From Saprospirales bacterium (GTDB lineage Bacteria; Bacteroidota; Bacteroidia; Chitinophagales; Saprospiraceae): a DNA stretch of 64,000 bases. The translations under genes were made by a program, and so were the position numbers. Below, in pieces: positions 36,641 to 45,840 of the stretch (the stretch's first letter is position 1; each line of letters opens with the position of its first letter). The stretch spans positions 45,361-109,360 of the forward strand of contig PAAY01000085.1 of NCBI GenBank assembly GCA_002698985.1, in the 5' to 3' direction. Under the pieces are notes generated by a model. It did not search any database. It saw nothing but the letters and a program-made list of their open reading frames with translations, and was not told the DNA's origin.

Positions 36641-36949
36641 TCATTTGCCGTCATCTTCCGGGAGAGCATTCACATTGTCTTTCACCATTTCCATGAAAAT
36701 CTTGGCCGGTTTGAAAGCAGGGATGTAGTGTTCCGGAATTTCGATGGAAACGTTTTGCTTGATGTGGCGGCCGACTTTCTTCTTCCGCTTTTTCACTATG
36801 AAACTTCCGAATCCACGGATGTAAACATTCTCACCTTCGGCAAGAGAATCTTTCACCTGAAGGAAAAATTCTTCCAATGTGACCAGTACATCCACTTTAG
36901 GAACACCGGTCTTTTCAGAAATGGCTGCTACGAGATCAGCTTTTCTCAT
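36641..36949 (-). CDS. HU/IHF family DNA-binding protein
   Basis: This 102-residue histone-like protein bends DNA. The dimerisation helices start MRKADLVAAISEKTGV. The beta-arm region carries GFGSFIVKKRKKKVGRH, followed by the IPEHYIPAFKPAKIF segment in place of the usual RNPxTG...VPAFKAGKAL. This is an IHF-like variant typical of Bacteroidota. The tail NVNALPEDDGK extends about 10 residues beyond the usual 90. It is the first gene of a minus-strand group with the TPR gene and the 31-residue ribosomal protein, and it diverges from yicC. Confidence 0.95.
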   Translation of the reverse strand: MRKADLVAAISEKTGVPKVDVLVTLEEFFLQVKDSLAEGENVYIRGFGSFIVKKRKKKVGRHIKQNVSIEIPEHYIPAFKPAKIFMEMVKDNVNALPEDDGK

Positions 36950-37141
36950 CTTATATAGTTGGTTTAGAATGACTTATGGTTAAAAAAATGAGCTCTCCAA
37001 AAAGGAGCAGCAAATTTCGCATTTTTTTCTTTTCCCGAAAATTAATCCCGCGATTTTGTCTAAGTATCAGGCATTTACATAATTCGGGGCTCTAAAAGTC
37101 AGGCTGAAGGCCACTCAGGTGGTATATATCGGCTGCTTCAC

Positions 37142-37149
37142 TAACTTTG
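37142..37149 (+). promoter_or_regulatory. candidate -7 box for yicC-gmk
   Basis: TAACTTTG matches TAnnTTTG, 95 bases upstream of the yicC start. The rest of the 295-base divergent gap to HU is AT-rich and shows no other feature. Confidence 0.35.
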
Positions 37150-37244
37150 CCCTCCTTTAACAGGCCTGGGCTGAGGAAGCATCCAAACCGCTCGCAGCCT
37201 GTATCAACACTCACTTGCTTTCAAACAGAAACAACCACCACAGT

Positions 37245-38120
37245 ATGCTCCTTTCCATGACCGGGTATGGCCGGGCCTCCAGCACTTACGAGAAGAAAAC
37301 AATATCGGTGGAAGTCCGCTCGCTAAACAGCAAATACACCGACATCCGGCTGAAAGTTCCTTCCAATTTCAGAGAGCGGGAGCACCAACTCCGCAAGCTC
37401 CTCACCAACAAAGCGGAACGGGGTAAAATCGAAATGACCATCGAGGTGAAATCCATGACTGGTGACGATGGATACGGCCTCAATATGCCTTTGTTCAAAA
37501 AGTATTTCAGCGAACTGTCGGCGCTGGCAGATGAACTGGGCACCTCCAAAGAAGGCCTCATGCAGGGCATCCTGCGCATCCCAAATGTGGTGATGGCCGA
37601 AGACAGCGACATTGACGAAGAAGAATGGAAAGCCATCCTGAACACCGTCAATGAAGCCCTCGAAAAATTTCACTCCTTCCGGCTGGCCGAAGGCGCAGCC
37701 ATGGAAGAGGACCTGCGCCTCAGGGTGAACAACATCCTCCAGGCGTTGGAACAGGTCAACCCATTTGAAAAGGAGCGTATCGTCCTGCTGCAGAACAGGT
37801 TGCGGCAAAACCTGCAGGAGTTTTTCGGAAAAGAAAACGTGGATGAAAACCGCTTCGAACAGGAGGTCATCTTCTACCTCGAAAAGATTGACATTACCGA
37901 AGAAAAAGTGCGCCTTGCACAGCATTGCCAGTACTTCCTGGAACAGCTCGACAACAAGAAAACCACCAAAGGCCGCACCCTCAGCTTCATCAGCCAGGAA
38001 ATGGGCCGGGAAATCAACACCCTGGGTGCCAAGGCCTACTCTGCCGACATCCAGCGGCTGGTGGTTGGTATGAAAGACGACCTCGAGAAGATCAAAGAAC
38101 AGATCGCCAACTCCGTTTAA
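37245..38120 (+). CDS. yicC: YicC family endoribonuclease
   Basis: This product has 291 residues from the ATG at 37245 (MLLSMTGYGRAS), the standard YicC opening. A start 30 bases upstream would add a non-conserved segment. YicC proteins are stress-related endoribonucleases that act on small RNAs. The conserved C-terminal DUF1732 end is present (GRTLSFISQEMGREINTLGAKAYSADIQRLVVGMKDDLEKIKEQIANSV in shorter pieces), including the EMGREINT motif. It lies 18 bases upstream of gmk, the usual neighbour of yicC. Confidence 0.95.
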   Translation: MLLSMTGYGRASSTYEKKTISVEVRSLNSKYTDIRLKVPSNFREREHQLRKLLTNKAERGKIEMTIEVKSMTGDDGYGLNMPLFKKYFSELSALADELGTSKEGLMQGILRIPNVVMAEDSDIDEEEWKAILNTVNEALEKFHSFRLAEGAAMEEDLRLRVNNILQALEQVNPFEKERIVLLQNRLRQNLQEFFGKENVDENRFEQEVIFYLEKIDITEEKVRLAQHCQYFLEQLDNKKTTKGRTLSFISQEMGREINTLGAKAYSADIQRLVVGMKDDLEKIKEQIANSV

Positions 38121-38138
38121 TCCTCAAAGACACTTACT

Positions 38139-38711
38139 GTGAAGCTCATCATTGTGACTGCTCCTTCCGGTTCCGGAAAAACCACCATCGTCAAACACCT
38201 GCTGTCAACTTTCGACAACCTGGCTTTTTCCGTTTCGGCCACTACCCGCCCGCCGCGCAAAGGGGAAGTGCATGGGAAGGATTACTACTTCATGTCGCCG
38301 GAAGAATTCCGGGAGCACGTCAAAAATGGTGATTTTCTGGAATGGGAAGAAGTTTACGAAAACCAGTATTACGGAACATTGCGCAGCGAAGTGGAAAGGC
38401 TGTGGAAAGAAGGCAAGCACGTCATTTTTGACATCGACGTGCAGGGTGCCCTGAACCTCAAAGAAGCGTTTCCGGACAAAACACTCACCATCTTCGTAAA
38501 ACCGCCTTCCACCAAGGTGCTGAGCGAACGCCTGCGCCGCAGAAAATCCGAATCAGAAGAAAGTTTGAAAAAACGCATCGCCAAAGCAGAATTTGAGCTC
38601 TCTTTCGCAAACAATTTCGACGTTGTCATCGTAAATGACAAACTGGAAGAAGCCTTTCAAAAAGCTGATGCGGTGGTGGGGAAATACATCGGAGAAACCG
38701 AAAAGAACTGA
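38139..38711 (+). CDS. gmk: guanylate kinase
   Basis: This enzyme phosphorylates GMP to GDP with ATP in the cytoplasm. It has 190 residues. The P-loop APSGSGKTT spans 8-16. The GMP-binding segment contains SATTRPPRKGEVHGKDYYF (about 36-54), followed by EWEEVYENQYYGT. DIDVQGALNLK carries the Walker B region, and RLRRRKSESEESLKKR forms the lid. It starts with GTG at 38139, 18 bases after yicC, and the two are surely co-transcribed. There is no better ATG, as the next in-frame Met would remove the P-loop. Confidence 0.97.
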   Translation: MKLIIVTAPSGSGKTTIVKHLLSTFDNLAFSVSATTRPPRKGEVHGKDYYFMSPEEFREHVKNGDFLEWEEVYENQYYGTLRSEVERLWKEGKHVIFDIDVQGALNLKEAFPDKTLTIFVKPPSTKVLSERLRRRKSESEESLKKRIAKAEFELSFANNFDVVIVNDKLEEAFQKADAVVGKYIGETEKN

Positions 38712-38823
38712 TCTTTCACCGACTTTCTCAATTTCCGGTCAGCAAACTGAGGGGCTTTGCAAGTTTTTCACCATTTTCGTTCTGCAAACCAGTTACCCTG
38801 AATCACCTCAACCGGAATTCATC

Positions 38824-39210
38824 ATGGAAACCCTTATTACCAACGGTATCAAAATCAGTGTTCAACCCTACTATGTGGCTGAAGAATCTGCTCCCATCCA
38901 GCAGAAATACATCCACGCCTACCGCATTGTCATCGAGAACAAAAGCCACAATACCGTGCAATTGCTCGACAGGCATTGGATCATCATCGAATCCAACGGT
39001 TTACAGAAGGAGGTGAAAGGCCAGGGCGTCGTTGGTGAACAGCCCATCCTCAATCCCGGAGAAAAGTTTGAATACAGTTCCTGGTGCCCGCTGGTGACGG
39101 ACTTCGGAAAAATGTATGGCTCCTATACCATGCTCCGTGTGGACGATGGTTCCACCTTTGAAGTACAAGTTCCGGAATTCCTGCTGCACCCGCCTTTCAA
39201 GATGAACTGA
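38824..39210 (+). CDS. apaG: ApaG domain protein
   Basis: This 128-residue protein consists of one ApaG (DUF525) fibronectin type III-like beta-sandwich. The motif ENKSHNTVQLLDRHWIIIESNG, in pieces, and VVGEQPILNPGEKFEYSS, with the conserved glycine-rich turn, cover residues 42-90. GSYTMLRVDDGSTFEVQVPEFLL closes the domain. ApaG is linked genetically to cobalt/magnesium sensitivity, but its biochemical role is uncertain. The ATG at 38824 gives METLITNGIKISVQPYYV. It is separated from gmk by 112 bases and ends before repeats and a terminator. Confidence 0.95.
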   Translation: METLITNGIKISVQPYYVAEESAPIQQKYIHAYRIVIENKSHNTVQLLDRHWIIIESNGLQKEVKGQGVVGEQPILNPGEKFEYSSWCPLVTDFGKMYGSYTMLRVDDGSTFEVQVPEFLLHPPFKMN

Positions 39211-39222
39211 GGGGTAAAGAGT

Positions 39223-39271
39223 GGTTGAGAGAGGTTCAGAGGAGTTGAGAGGGGTTGAGAGGGGTTTGGGG
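39223..39271. repeat. GGTTGAGAGGGG repeat copy
   Basis: Four tandem variants of GTTGAGAGRGG lie between the apaG stop and its terminator. They belong to the same family as those at 1557, 18421 and 59735. Confidence 0.6.
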
Positions 39272-39316
39272 AATACGTTACTGATTTTTTCAAAGGGAAT
39301 TATTTCTCTTCTTCAG

Positions 39317-39360
39317 AAAAAAAGGGCCAGAAACATGCATGGTTTCCGGCCCTTTTTTTC
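39317..39360. terminator. bidirectional intrinsic terminator
   Basis: AAAAAAAGGGCC and GGCCCTTTTTTT, extended by GAAAC/GTTTC after a mismatch, form a long hairpin between convergent apaG (plus) and the PorE-like gene (minus). Confidence 0.88.
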
Positions 39361-39376
39361 GGTATCCCCTACCCGA

Positions 39377-41977
39377 TTATTTCACGAGGTGGTAGGTGTA
39401 TTGAACACGCTCAAAAATGGGTGCTCCGATTTCCGGGTCAATGTTTTTGAGGTAAATATCCACGTCAACGGTTTCATCCTCGTCTTTCTTGCCGCTGTCG
39501 AAGGTGACTTTGATCTTTCCGCTTTCACCCGGTTTCACCTCAGAAGTTGAATAGTCCAGTGTTGTGCAATCGCAACTGGTGGCGATGTCGATGGCCAGGG
39601 GCACCTCACCCAGGTTGGTAAAGGTGAACACGTGGGTTTTCACCTCGCCCTTTTTCACCGTCCCAAAGTCATGCACCCTTTCCTCAAAGTGCATGATGGG
39701 CAAGCCACTCAGGTCTTTTTTGCCATACAGAGAGGAGAGCTGGTGAATGGGCGGGCGCTGCTGCCTGGACAGCTCGATATCGATGGGGGCTTCTTTCACA
39801 CTGTTGCCACCCGGCTTTTCATTGTTCTCCTTTTTGCCACCAGGCTTCACCTCTTCCTTGATTTTTTCATCCACCTTGCGGTTTCCGATCTGGATCAGTC
39901 TTTCCTCCTCGATGGTGATGCTGGTGGGTCCATCGATGATCTTGAACTCCGTGCGGCGATTCACCTGGTGTGCCGCCTCAAATTTGGCGGTGTCGGGCAG
40001 CAGGCTGTTGATGTATTCTTCGGTAAGGGTATCACCTACATTGAGGAATGGGAAACGCTCTTTCACGCGTTCGTCCACCACTTTCGGCTGGCTCTCGCCA
40101 TAACCTTTAGCCTGTATGCGGCGGCGCTCCACACCCCTGGCCACCAGCCAGCGGCGGGCGCTTTCAGCACGGCGTTGCGACAGGTTGCGGTTGTAGGCTT
40201 CCGTACCACGGGAATCGGTGTGGGAAGAAAGCTCGATCACCATGTCCGGGTACTCGTTCATCAGTTCCAGAATGACTTGCAGGTCCCGCTCGGCATCGGG
40301 CAGGATTTTGTCGTCGTCAAAATCGTAATAAATGTTCTGAAGCACGAAGGGCTCCTCCCGGCGGATGGTAATGGTTTTCTTGCCGGGCTTCAGCTCCAGC
40401 ACTTCTTCGTAAACCTTGGAGTCCAGCAGGCCGATGGTATTGAAAGTAACGGTGTCCTTTTCGTAGTTGTCGGCCGAGCCGACGAGCATATAGGCCTTGT
40501 CAAGTTCCAGCGGCCAGTCGAAGCCATTGCCGGCTTTGTTTGTTTTGGAATCAACCAGCACCATTTCACCGTCCTTTGATTCATACAGTTCCACGGTGCC
40601 GCCAACCAGCGGTTCTTTGGTGTCCAGGTCGAGTATCTTGGCCACCAGGGCAGCTTCGATTTTCTTGAGGCTGATGTTGTAAATGTCGTTGCAACAGGTT
40701 TTGCCTTTCAGCGAGCGGGCACCTTCAGCGGGCCTGTTGGAAGCCAAAACGCCGGTATAACCCTCTTTGTCGAGCATGAAATAAAGGTCATCGACGCTGG
40801 AGTTGTAACCTTTGCCCATGTTTACAGGCTTGCTCCAGCGGGTTCCGTCCCAGGTGCTCATAAAGATGTCGTAGCCACCGATGCCCGGGTGGCCGGTAGA
40901 GCTGAAGTATAGGATGCCCTCACGGTAAAAAGGTGTTTCCTCGTCGCCGACGGTATTGATCTGGGGACCCAGGTTGACGGGGTCGCCATACTGGCCGCCT
41001 CCTTTGTAGGTGGCATAATAGATGTCGTAACCACCGTAACCGCCGTCCATGTCAGAAACGAAGAAGAGCACTTCTTTTCCGAAGAGTTCACCGACGGCCG
41101 GAGACTTGGCGATGTAATCGCCATTTACACTTTCCAGCTCTTTGGCAGCCGACCAGCCGCTGCCGGTTTTCTCGCTTACATAGATCTTGCTCTCCACCAG
41201 TACGTTGCCCTCGATGGTCTCCCGGTTGAAGAACATGCGTTTGCCGTCAGGCGAGAGTTTCACATTCACGTTGAAGAAGCCGGGTCGGTTGACCTTGTCG
41301 TCAAGGGCTTCACCCTTTGCCCAGCCTTTTTCCGTTCTTGCTGATTTGTAAATCTTTGCGTGGTAATCTTCGGAATCCTCGTCCAGTTCGATGACTTCAT
41401 CAGAATTCAGGCTCGAATAATACAACTCGCTGTTATCGGGACTGAGGTAAGGTGAGTATTCCGAAATTTTTGTGTTCACATTTTTGCCGGCATTGCTGAC
41501 GGTCAGGTTTTCAACCGGCTGTGCCACCCTGGCAAATTCACAGCCCACCTTTTCCTGTTCGGCCAGTTCTTTTTTCACCGGGTCGGTAGTGGTTCGGATG
41601 AACTTGTCAAACTCTTCGATGGCTTCGTCGTATTGCTCTTCCATCTTCAGCGAGCGGGCGTATTCGAAGCGCTTTTCCTGCCACTCCTCGGCCTTTTTGT
41701 TGCGGCGGCTGGGGCGCAGGGCACGGCTGTACCAGCGGCTGGCATCGCGGTAATCACGGAGCATGTAATTGAGGTCCGCAAGGATGATGGCCAGCTCTGG
41801 GTCACGGCTTTCTTCGTAAGCTTTCTCGTACCACTCCAGGGCACGGTAGTAGTCTTTCTTTTCCATTTGTTCCTCCGCCGTCTGTATCATGCTGGCGTAG
41901 GTAGGGCGGTTGAGGGGTTGGGCAGTCAGTGTGAGACCATAAACACCAAGTGCCAGTATCAAAAGGAGCTTTTTCAT
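39377..41977 (-). CDS. PorE-like OmpA family protein of the T9SS, with C-terminal DUF1573 domain
   Basis: This outer-membrane-associated protein of the type IX secretion apparatus binds peptidoglycan. From the ATG at 41977 it has 866 residues. A signal peptide (1-20, MKKLLLILALGVYGLTLTAQ) is followed by TPR helices (about 25-150) and a PD40-type beta-propeller (about 160-440, repeated SPDNSELYYSS-like strands). A carboxypeptidase-regulatory-like domain (about 445-525) and an OmpA domain (about 550-665, YYDFDDDKI ... HTDSRGT ... SQRRAESARRWLV) come next. This order is that of PorE. Unusually, after a charged linker (about 690-760) it ends in a DUF1573/ASH-type beta domain (HDFGTVKKGE ... SCDCTTLDYS). 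The gene lies 70 bases after the PorP-like gene on the same strand. Confidence 0.88.
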   Translation of the reverse strand: MKKLLLILALGVYGLTLTAQPLNRPTYASMIQTAEEQMEKKDYYRALEWYEKAYEESRDPELAIILADLNYMLRDYRDASRWYSRALRPSRRNKKAEEWQEKRFEYARSLKMEEQYDEAIEEFDKFIRTTTDPVKKELAEQEKVGCEFARVAQPVENLTVSNAGKNVNTKISEYSPYLSPDNSELYYSSLNSDEVIELDEDSEDYHAKIYKSARTEKGWAKGEALDDKVNRPGFFNVNVKLSPDGKRMFFNRETIEGNVLVESKIYVSEKTGSGWSAAKELESVNGDYIAKSPAVGELFGKEVLFFVSDMDGGYGGYDIYYATYKGGGQYGDPVNLGPQINTVGDEETPFYREGILYFSSTGHPGIGGYDIFMSTWDGTRWSKPVNMGKGYNSSVDDLYFMLDKEGYTGVLASNRPAEGARSLKGKTCCNDIYNISLKKIEAALVAKILDLDTKEPLVGGTVELYESKDGEMVLVDSKTNKAGNGFDWPLELDKAYMLVGSADNYEKDTVTFNTIGLLDSKVYEEVLELKPGKKTITIRREEPFVLQNIYYDFDDDKILPDAERDLQVILELMNEYPDMVIELSSHTDSRGTEAYNRNLSQRRAESARRWLVARGVERRRIQAKGYGESQPKVVDERVKERFPFLNVGDTLTEEYINSLLPDTAKFEAAHQVNRRTEFKIIDGPTSITIEEERLIQIGNRKVDEKIKEEVKPGGKKENNEKPGGNSVKEAPIDIELSRQQRPPIHQLSSLYGKKDLSGLPIMHFEERVHDFGTVKKGEVKTHVFTFTNLGEVPLAIDIATSCDCTTLDYSTSEVKPGESGKIKVTFDSGKKDEDETVDVDIYLKNIDPEIGAPIFERVQYTYHLVK

Positions 41978-42047
41978 ATTTTCAATTCGTTGATGCATTG
42001 ATTCAAAACTATTCAAATGCATTAAATGGATATGCAATGAAAATGGT

Positions 42048-43103
42048 TTAGAGGTGCGGGCAAAGAATGGCCGGCTTCACATCCGGTTTCTTGTAGATCT
42101 TGCCGATGTAGTAAACGGCGATTTCAAAACCACCTTTGTAATTGTTGGCCTCGTTAAGTGCTGACAGGGTCACGTCATAAGCCAGCGCTGCTTTCAGATC
42201 GCCGTAATCGATGCCGAGCAACACCTGACCGGCGTCGTTGCTGCGGTAGCCAAGGCCAAAATTGAGCTTGATCCGCTTTTCCGGTTTGATGTGGTAACCC
42301 GCCCAACCGTGCACCTGAAACTGGCTGGCCGGACTGATATTGGTGTAGTAAACCTCCGGCGTAATGGACCACTTTTCATTGATCGGCGTGGTCAGTTGCC
42401 CGTGGGCGGTCAAACGCATGGGCAAATCCGGAGTGGCTGATTTGAAATTGTAGTCGGGCGTGGTAAGGTGCCTGACGGAGAAACCGAAATTGTAGCTGGT
42501 TCCCTTGTTTTCTTTCGAGGTGAAAAGAACGCCGGTATTGATGTCGGAGTAATTTTTCTGAGGATCGTCGTTGGGGCTTCCACTTCCACCCGTTCCAGTG
42601 AGAAACGGATCGTTGGTAGCAGCGTTACCCATACCCTGCTGTACCTGCTCCAGGTAGTCCGCAAAGACGAGGTTTTCCGGGTTTTTCAGCTTGCGCTGCA
42701 CCTGTCCCCACTGTACGCCAATGGTGATGATTTTCTGGCTTTTCTTGTCCAGTGCCAGGTGGAGCGCTCCCGACAGCTGGAATGAGGAGGTCTGCAATTT
42801 GCCGTCACCGGCTGCATCCTGAAACATCAATCCGCCCACACCCAGCCAGTGGCGCTTGCCCAGCATCACCACCGGCGCATCGATGAAGATGGTGGGGGTG
42901 CTGTAGGCGTTGGTCACCACGCTGCGGGCCTGGTCGCGGTACACGCCACCAATCCGGTACGTGCCTTCATAAGCCCCGGAAAAAGCGGGGTTCATGTGCA
43001 GGGGATTCATGTAGAAAAGCGAGTTGTGGAGGTCCTGGCTTTTGAGGCTGGCCGCCATGGCCATAAAAGCAAGTGAGAACAACAGTGTCTTGGTCAATTT
43101 CAT
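42048..43103 (-). CDS. PorP/SprF family T9SS outer membrane protein
   Basis: This outer-membrane beta-barrel partner in type IX secretion or gliding motility has 351 residues from the ATG at 43103. A signal peptide (ends AASLKSQ, about residue 22) is followed by the family opening SLFYMNPLHMNPAFSGAYEG and then GVYRDQ. Strands rich in aromatic residues follow, such as GVGGLMFQDAAGDG and FGLGYRSNDAGQVLLGIDYGD. An in-frame start at 43145 would add 14 polar residues before the signal and is less likely. PorP-family genes typically sit beside a PorE-type OmpA gene, as here. Many paralogues of SprF serve individual secreted substrates, so this may be a dedicated one. Confidence 0.92.
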   Translation of the reverse strand: MKLTKTLLFSLAFMAMAASLKSQDLHNSLFYMNPLHMNPAFSGAYEGTYRIGGVYRDQARSVVTNAYSTPTIFIDAPVVMLGKRHWLGVGGLMFQDAAGDGKLQTSSFQLSGALHLALDKKSQKIITIGVQWGQVQRKLKNPENLVFADYLEQVQQGMGNAATNDPFLTGTGGSGSPNDDPQKNYSDINTGVLFTSKENKGTSYNFGFSVRHLTTPDYNFKSATPDLPMRLTAHGQLTTPINEKWSITPEVYYTNISPASQFQVHGWAGYHIKPEKRIKLNFGLGYRSNDAGQVLLGIDYGDLKAALAYDVTLSALNEANNYKGGFEIAVYYIGKIYKKPDVKPAILCPHL

Positions 43104-43345
43104 ATTGCTTTCTGGTTGTGATGTCATCCGGGAGTGGGAGGCCACTAAAGATTCTTTCCAATGAATTTATTATCGAAAGCCCGAAGATATGAGTTTTAGT
43201 TTAAGTGGTAACGCCACCAGTTGGCTTTGAGCTGCTTTTGCAAGTTGGCCGCCATGGTCGGTTTGCCATCTGACATTGCGACGAAAAACTTCAACCTGCA
43301 CAGCAAGCCCAAAGTGATACGCAAACCTGAAGCTCGATGTTTCTG

Positions 43346-44332
43346 TCAGCCGGAATGGTTCACTGCCTGATTGACTGTCCGGGCAATCAAATCGGCGGGC
43401 TGCAGGTTCATGCATTTGAAATGTCCCTTCGGGCATTTGCTGAAGCCGATTTTGGAACAAGGTCTGCACGGCAAGCCCTCTACTTCAAAAATTGTGCTTC
43501 GGTTGATGTTTTTTCCAAAATAGGGAAACATTCCGAAGGCCGGCACTGTATTTCCCCACACCGAAATGACCTCTTTTTGCAGCGCAGCGGCCAGGTGCAT
43601 CATGCCCGTATCGGGGGCCAGCACCACCCTTGCCCCCTGAATGACCATGGCCGATTGGGTCAGGCTCAGCCTGCCGCAAAGGCTTTTCACTCGCCCTCCG
43701 GGCAAGGCCGAGGCCAGCGCTTCGCCTTCCTTTTTCTCCGAAGGGCCTCCAATGAGCAGCACATCCCCTTCCGTCCTTTCCAGTATTTCCAACATTTTGC
43801 CGAAGGGAAGCCTTTTGGTTTGGTGCGCAGCACCGATGGCAAAAGCGACGTAGCGCTCCGGCAATGTCAGTGGCAGGTCAGGCAATTCCTTCGGGAAATA
43901 GAAATCCAGCCCCAGCCCGTCATCTTTCACGCCCAGCGGAGCAACGGCTTCCAGGTAGCGCTGCACGATGCTTATCCTCGGCAGGCGGTCCCATTTGAAA
44001 TTCACCAGGAGCCATTTCCGGAAATTGAGCTTGTTCAGCCGGTAAGCTCGCTTGCGCAATGCAGTGGTCACCCGGAAGCTGCGGAGGTTTTTGTGCAGAT
44101 CCACCACGGCATCGTAGCCTTCGCTGCGCAATTCAGACAGCAGTTGAGCATCCAGCTTTTCGATGGCGCGCACCTTTTGCACATGGGGATTGTGCTGTAC
44201 CAGCTCGGCAAAAGGCGCTTTGGTCAGGTAATGCACCTCCGCTCCCAACTGCCGGTGCAGGCAACGCAGCACCGGCGTGGTCAGCAGGATGTCGCCGATG
44301 GACGAAAAGCGGATGACGAGGATTTTTTTCAT
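43346..44332 (-). CDS. glycosyltransferase family 9 (heptosyltransferase-like)
   Basis: This inner-membrane-associated cytoplasmic glycosyltransferase probably adds a sugar during lipopolysaccharide core synthesis. It has 328 residues from the ATG at 44332. The opening MKKILVIRFSSIGDILLTTPVL is the GT9 signature, with SSIGD binding the acceptor and phosphate. DLHKNLRSFR is the central motif. The C-terminal Rossmann domain has LLIGGPSEKKEGEAL and VLAPDTGMMHLAAAL (nucleotide-sugar and catalytic region). A GTG start at 44344, overlapping the stop of the upstream gene, would add four residues. It follows the outer-membrane protein at 44344-45711 directly, probably in one transcript. Confidence 0.93.
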   Translation of the reverse strand: MKKILVIRFSSIGDILLTTPVLRCLHRQLGAEVHYLTKAPFAELVQHNPHVQKVRAIEKLDAQLLSELRSEGYDAVVDLHKNLRSFRVTTALRKRAYRLNKLNFRKWLLVNFKWDRLPRISIVQRYLEAVAPLGVKDDGLGLDFYFPKELPDLPLTLPERYVAFAIGAAHQTKRLPFGKMLEILERTEGDVLLIGGPSEKKEGEALASALPGGRVKSLCGRLSLTQSAMVIQGARVVLAPDTGMMHLAAALQKEVISVWGNTVPAFGMFPYFGKNINRSTIFEVEGLPCRPCSKIGFSKCPKGHFKCMNLQPADLIARTVNQAVNHSG

Positions 44333-44343
44333 CAGAAGCGGCA

Positions 44344-45711
44344 CTACTCTTCATCTCCGCCGCCAATCATGACACGGCCACCCAACCGGGCACCGAAGTC
44401 CTTGCTGTCGCCGGCATTCAGCGCAGCAAAGATGTTGTCGGTAACGGCGAAGAGCTGTACAGGCCCGAAAGTCAATGCCACATTGATGCCGAGATTGTCA
44501 AAGCGGTCGTTGCCGAGGGCATAGGAGGCGCCGGCGGTCAGGAAAGGCAGCAGCTCGGCCGTGCCGCCGATGGCCACCCGGGTGTCCTTTTCGTTCCGGA
44601 ATTTTTCGGAAAAGAAAAGCGCACCAACACTGACTTTTTCCGTCAGGTGGTACATGGCGCTGAGGTACACCCGGCTGGGCAATTTGGTTTCAAAACTGTT
44701 GTGGGTTTCGGTCACTTCGTAAAGGTTCTTCAAGGTGTCAAGCGCCGCATCGAAGCCCGGTACATCGTCGCCGGTGAGCGCATCGCTGAAGTCCAGGCCG
44801 CTGTAGGTCACGGTTTGGGTGGCAGCGTAGTTGGTCACGTCCTTGTCCCAGGTAATTTTTCCAATGTCGAGGATGCTGGCGGCCAGTTCCAGTTGCTCCA
44901 GTTTCAGCCGGGCCCCGATGTCGAAAGCCACCCCGCTATTGGAAGAAAAAAACTTGTCGAAAGTCAGTTGACCGAAGTTGAAATCCGTCTGCAAGTCGGT
45001 GAAGCCATTGTAGTTGACAGCCCCGGCGCTGTTGAGGATGTAATCGCCGGCCAGGGTGATCTGGTACACATCGGAATCGGTGAAAAAAGAGGCGCTGTGG
45101 TGATTTTCGTCGGTAACGGCGCTGTTGATGCCGCTCAGAAATTTCAGCCGGCCACCCAGGGTAAGGGGGCCGAACTCATAGGCTGCCCCCGCCGCCAGTT
45201 CGTGGTAGCCGAAAAATTCCAGCTCATTGCCCAACTCCACCGTCTGGCCAATGAACTGGGCATTGCCCTGCCAAACGATCTGTGGCAGCTCTTTCGGGTA
45301 TTTGAAATATGCCTGGTAGCGCACGGCGTGCGCAAGGCTGAGGTGCAGCTTGCCCAGCTTCAAGGCCACGGCCACGGTGTTCAGTTCCAGGTCGTCACGC
45401 AAGTGGTTTTGCGGGTTGAGCTTGTCCACGAATTTGTCCACATCGATTACGGTCTGCCCGTTTTCGGTGCTGACGATCTGGTTGTAGGTAGGCCCGTCAA
45501 AGCTGAGGTTGTTGCGCAGACCCAGCACACTGATGGACAGCGTTTGGGGCTGAACGATGGCCGGATTGGTCAGGCCGGAATGCCAGACATTGCGCATGAA
45601 GTGCAGGCCCAGCTCATGCTGCCCGAACATTGGCGCAGCCGAAAGAAAAAACAGCGCAAAAACCGTGAGCGCATTGCGCAGCGAAGAAGATCGTGTAAAT
45701 GTGATGTTCAT
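44344..45711 (-). CDS. outer membrane protein, DUF5723-like
   Basis: This 455-residue protein has a signal peptide (residues 1-31, ending SAAPMFGQ) and a mature region starting HELGLHFMRNVWHSGLTNPAIV, with repeated short beta-strands throughout, for example LTLGGRLKFLSGI and LGINVALTFGPVQLFAVTDNI. This matches large Bacteroidota outer-membrane barrels annotated as DUF5723. Function is unknown. The gene immediately precedes GT9 with almost no gap. The C-terminus GARLGGRVMIGGGDEE is polar and lacks a terminal aromatic, which is unusual for a barrel. Confidence 0.7.
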   Translation of the reverse strand: MNITFTRSSSLRNALTVFALFFLSAAPMFGQHELGLHFMRNVWHSGLTNPAIVQPQTLSISVLGLRNNLSFDGPTYNQIVSTENGQTVIDVDKFVDKLNPQNHLRDDLELNTVAVALKLGKLHLSLAHAVRYQAYFKYPKELPQIVWQGNAQFIGQTVELGNELEFFGYHELAAGAAYEFGPLTLGGRLKFLSGINSAVTDENHHSASFFTDSDVYQITLAGDYILNSAGAVNYNGFTDLQTDFNFGQLTFDKFFSSNSGVAFDIGARLKLEQLELAASILDIGKITWDKDVTNYAATQTVTYSGLDFSDALTGDDVPGFDAALDTLKNLYEVTETHNSFETKLPSRVYLSAMYHLTEKVSVGALFFSEKFRNEKDTRVAIGGTAELLPFLTAGASYALGNDRFDNLGINVALTFGPVQLFAVTDNIFAALNAGDSKDFGARLGGRVMIGGGDEE

Positions 45712-45723
45712 TTGAGATTGTTT

Positions 45724-45780
45724 ATCCGCCTTTGGCGGGTTTAGGCCCTATGGGCGTTTAGGCACCTGCGGTGCGTTTAA
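45724..45780. repeat. train of three mini-hairpins
   Basis: CCGCCTTTGGCGG, GCCCTATGGGC and GCACCTGCGGTGC follow one another, each separated by GTTTAG. They lie between two minus-strand genes (the start of 44344-45711 and the stop of 45900-47435). Confidence 0.65.
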
Positions 45781-45840
45781 TCGCTCCTGGCAAATTGCAG
45801 GGTTATTTGATGCTCCGTTCGTCCTATTGTCAGTTCCTCC

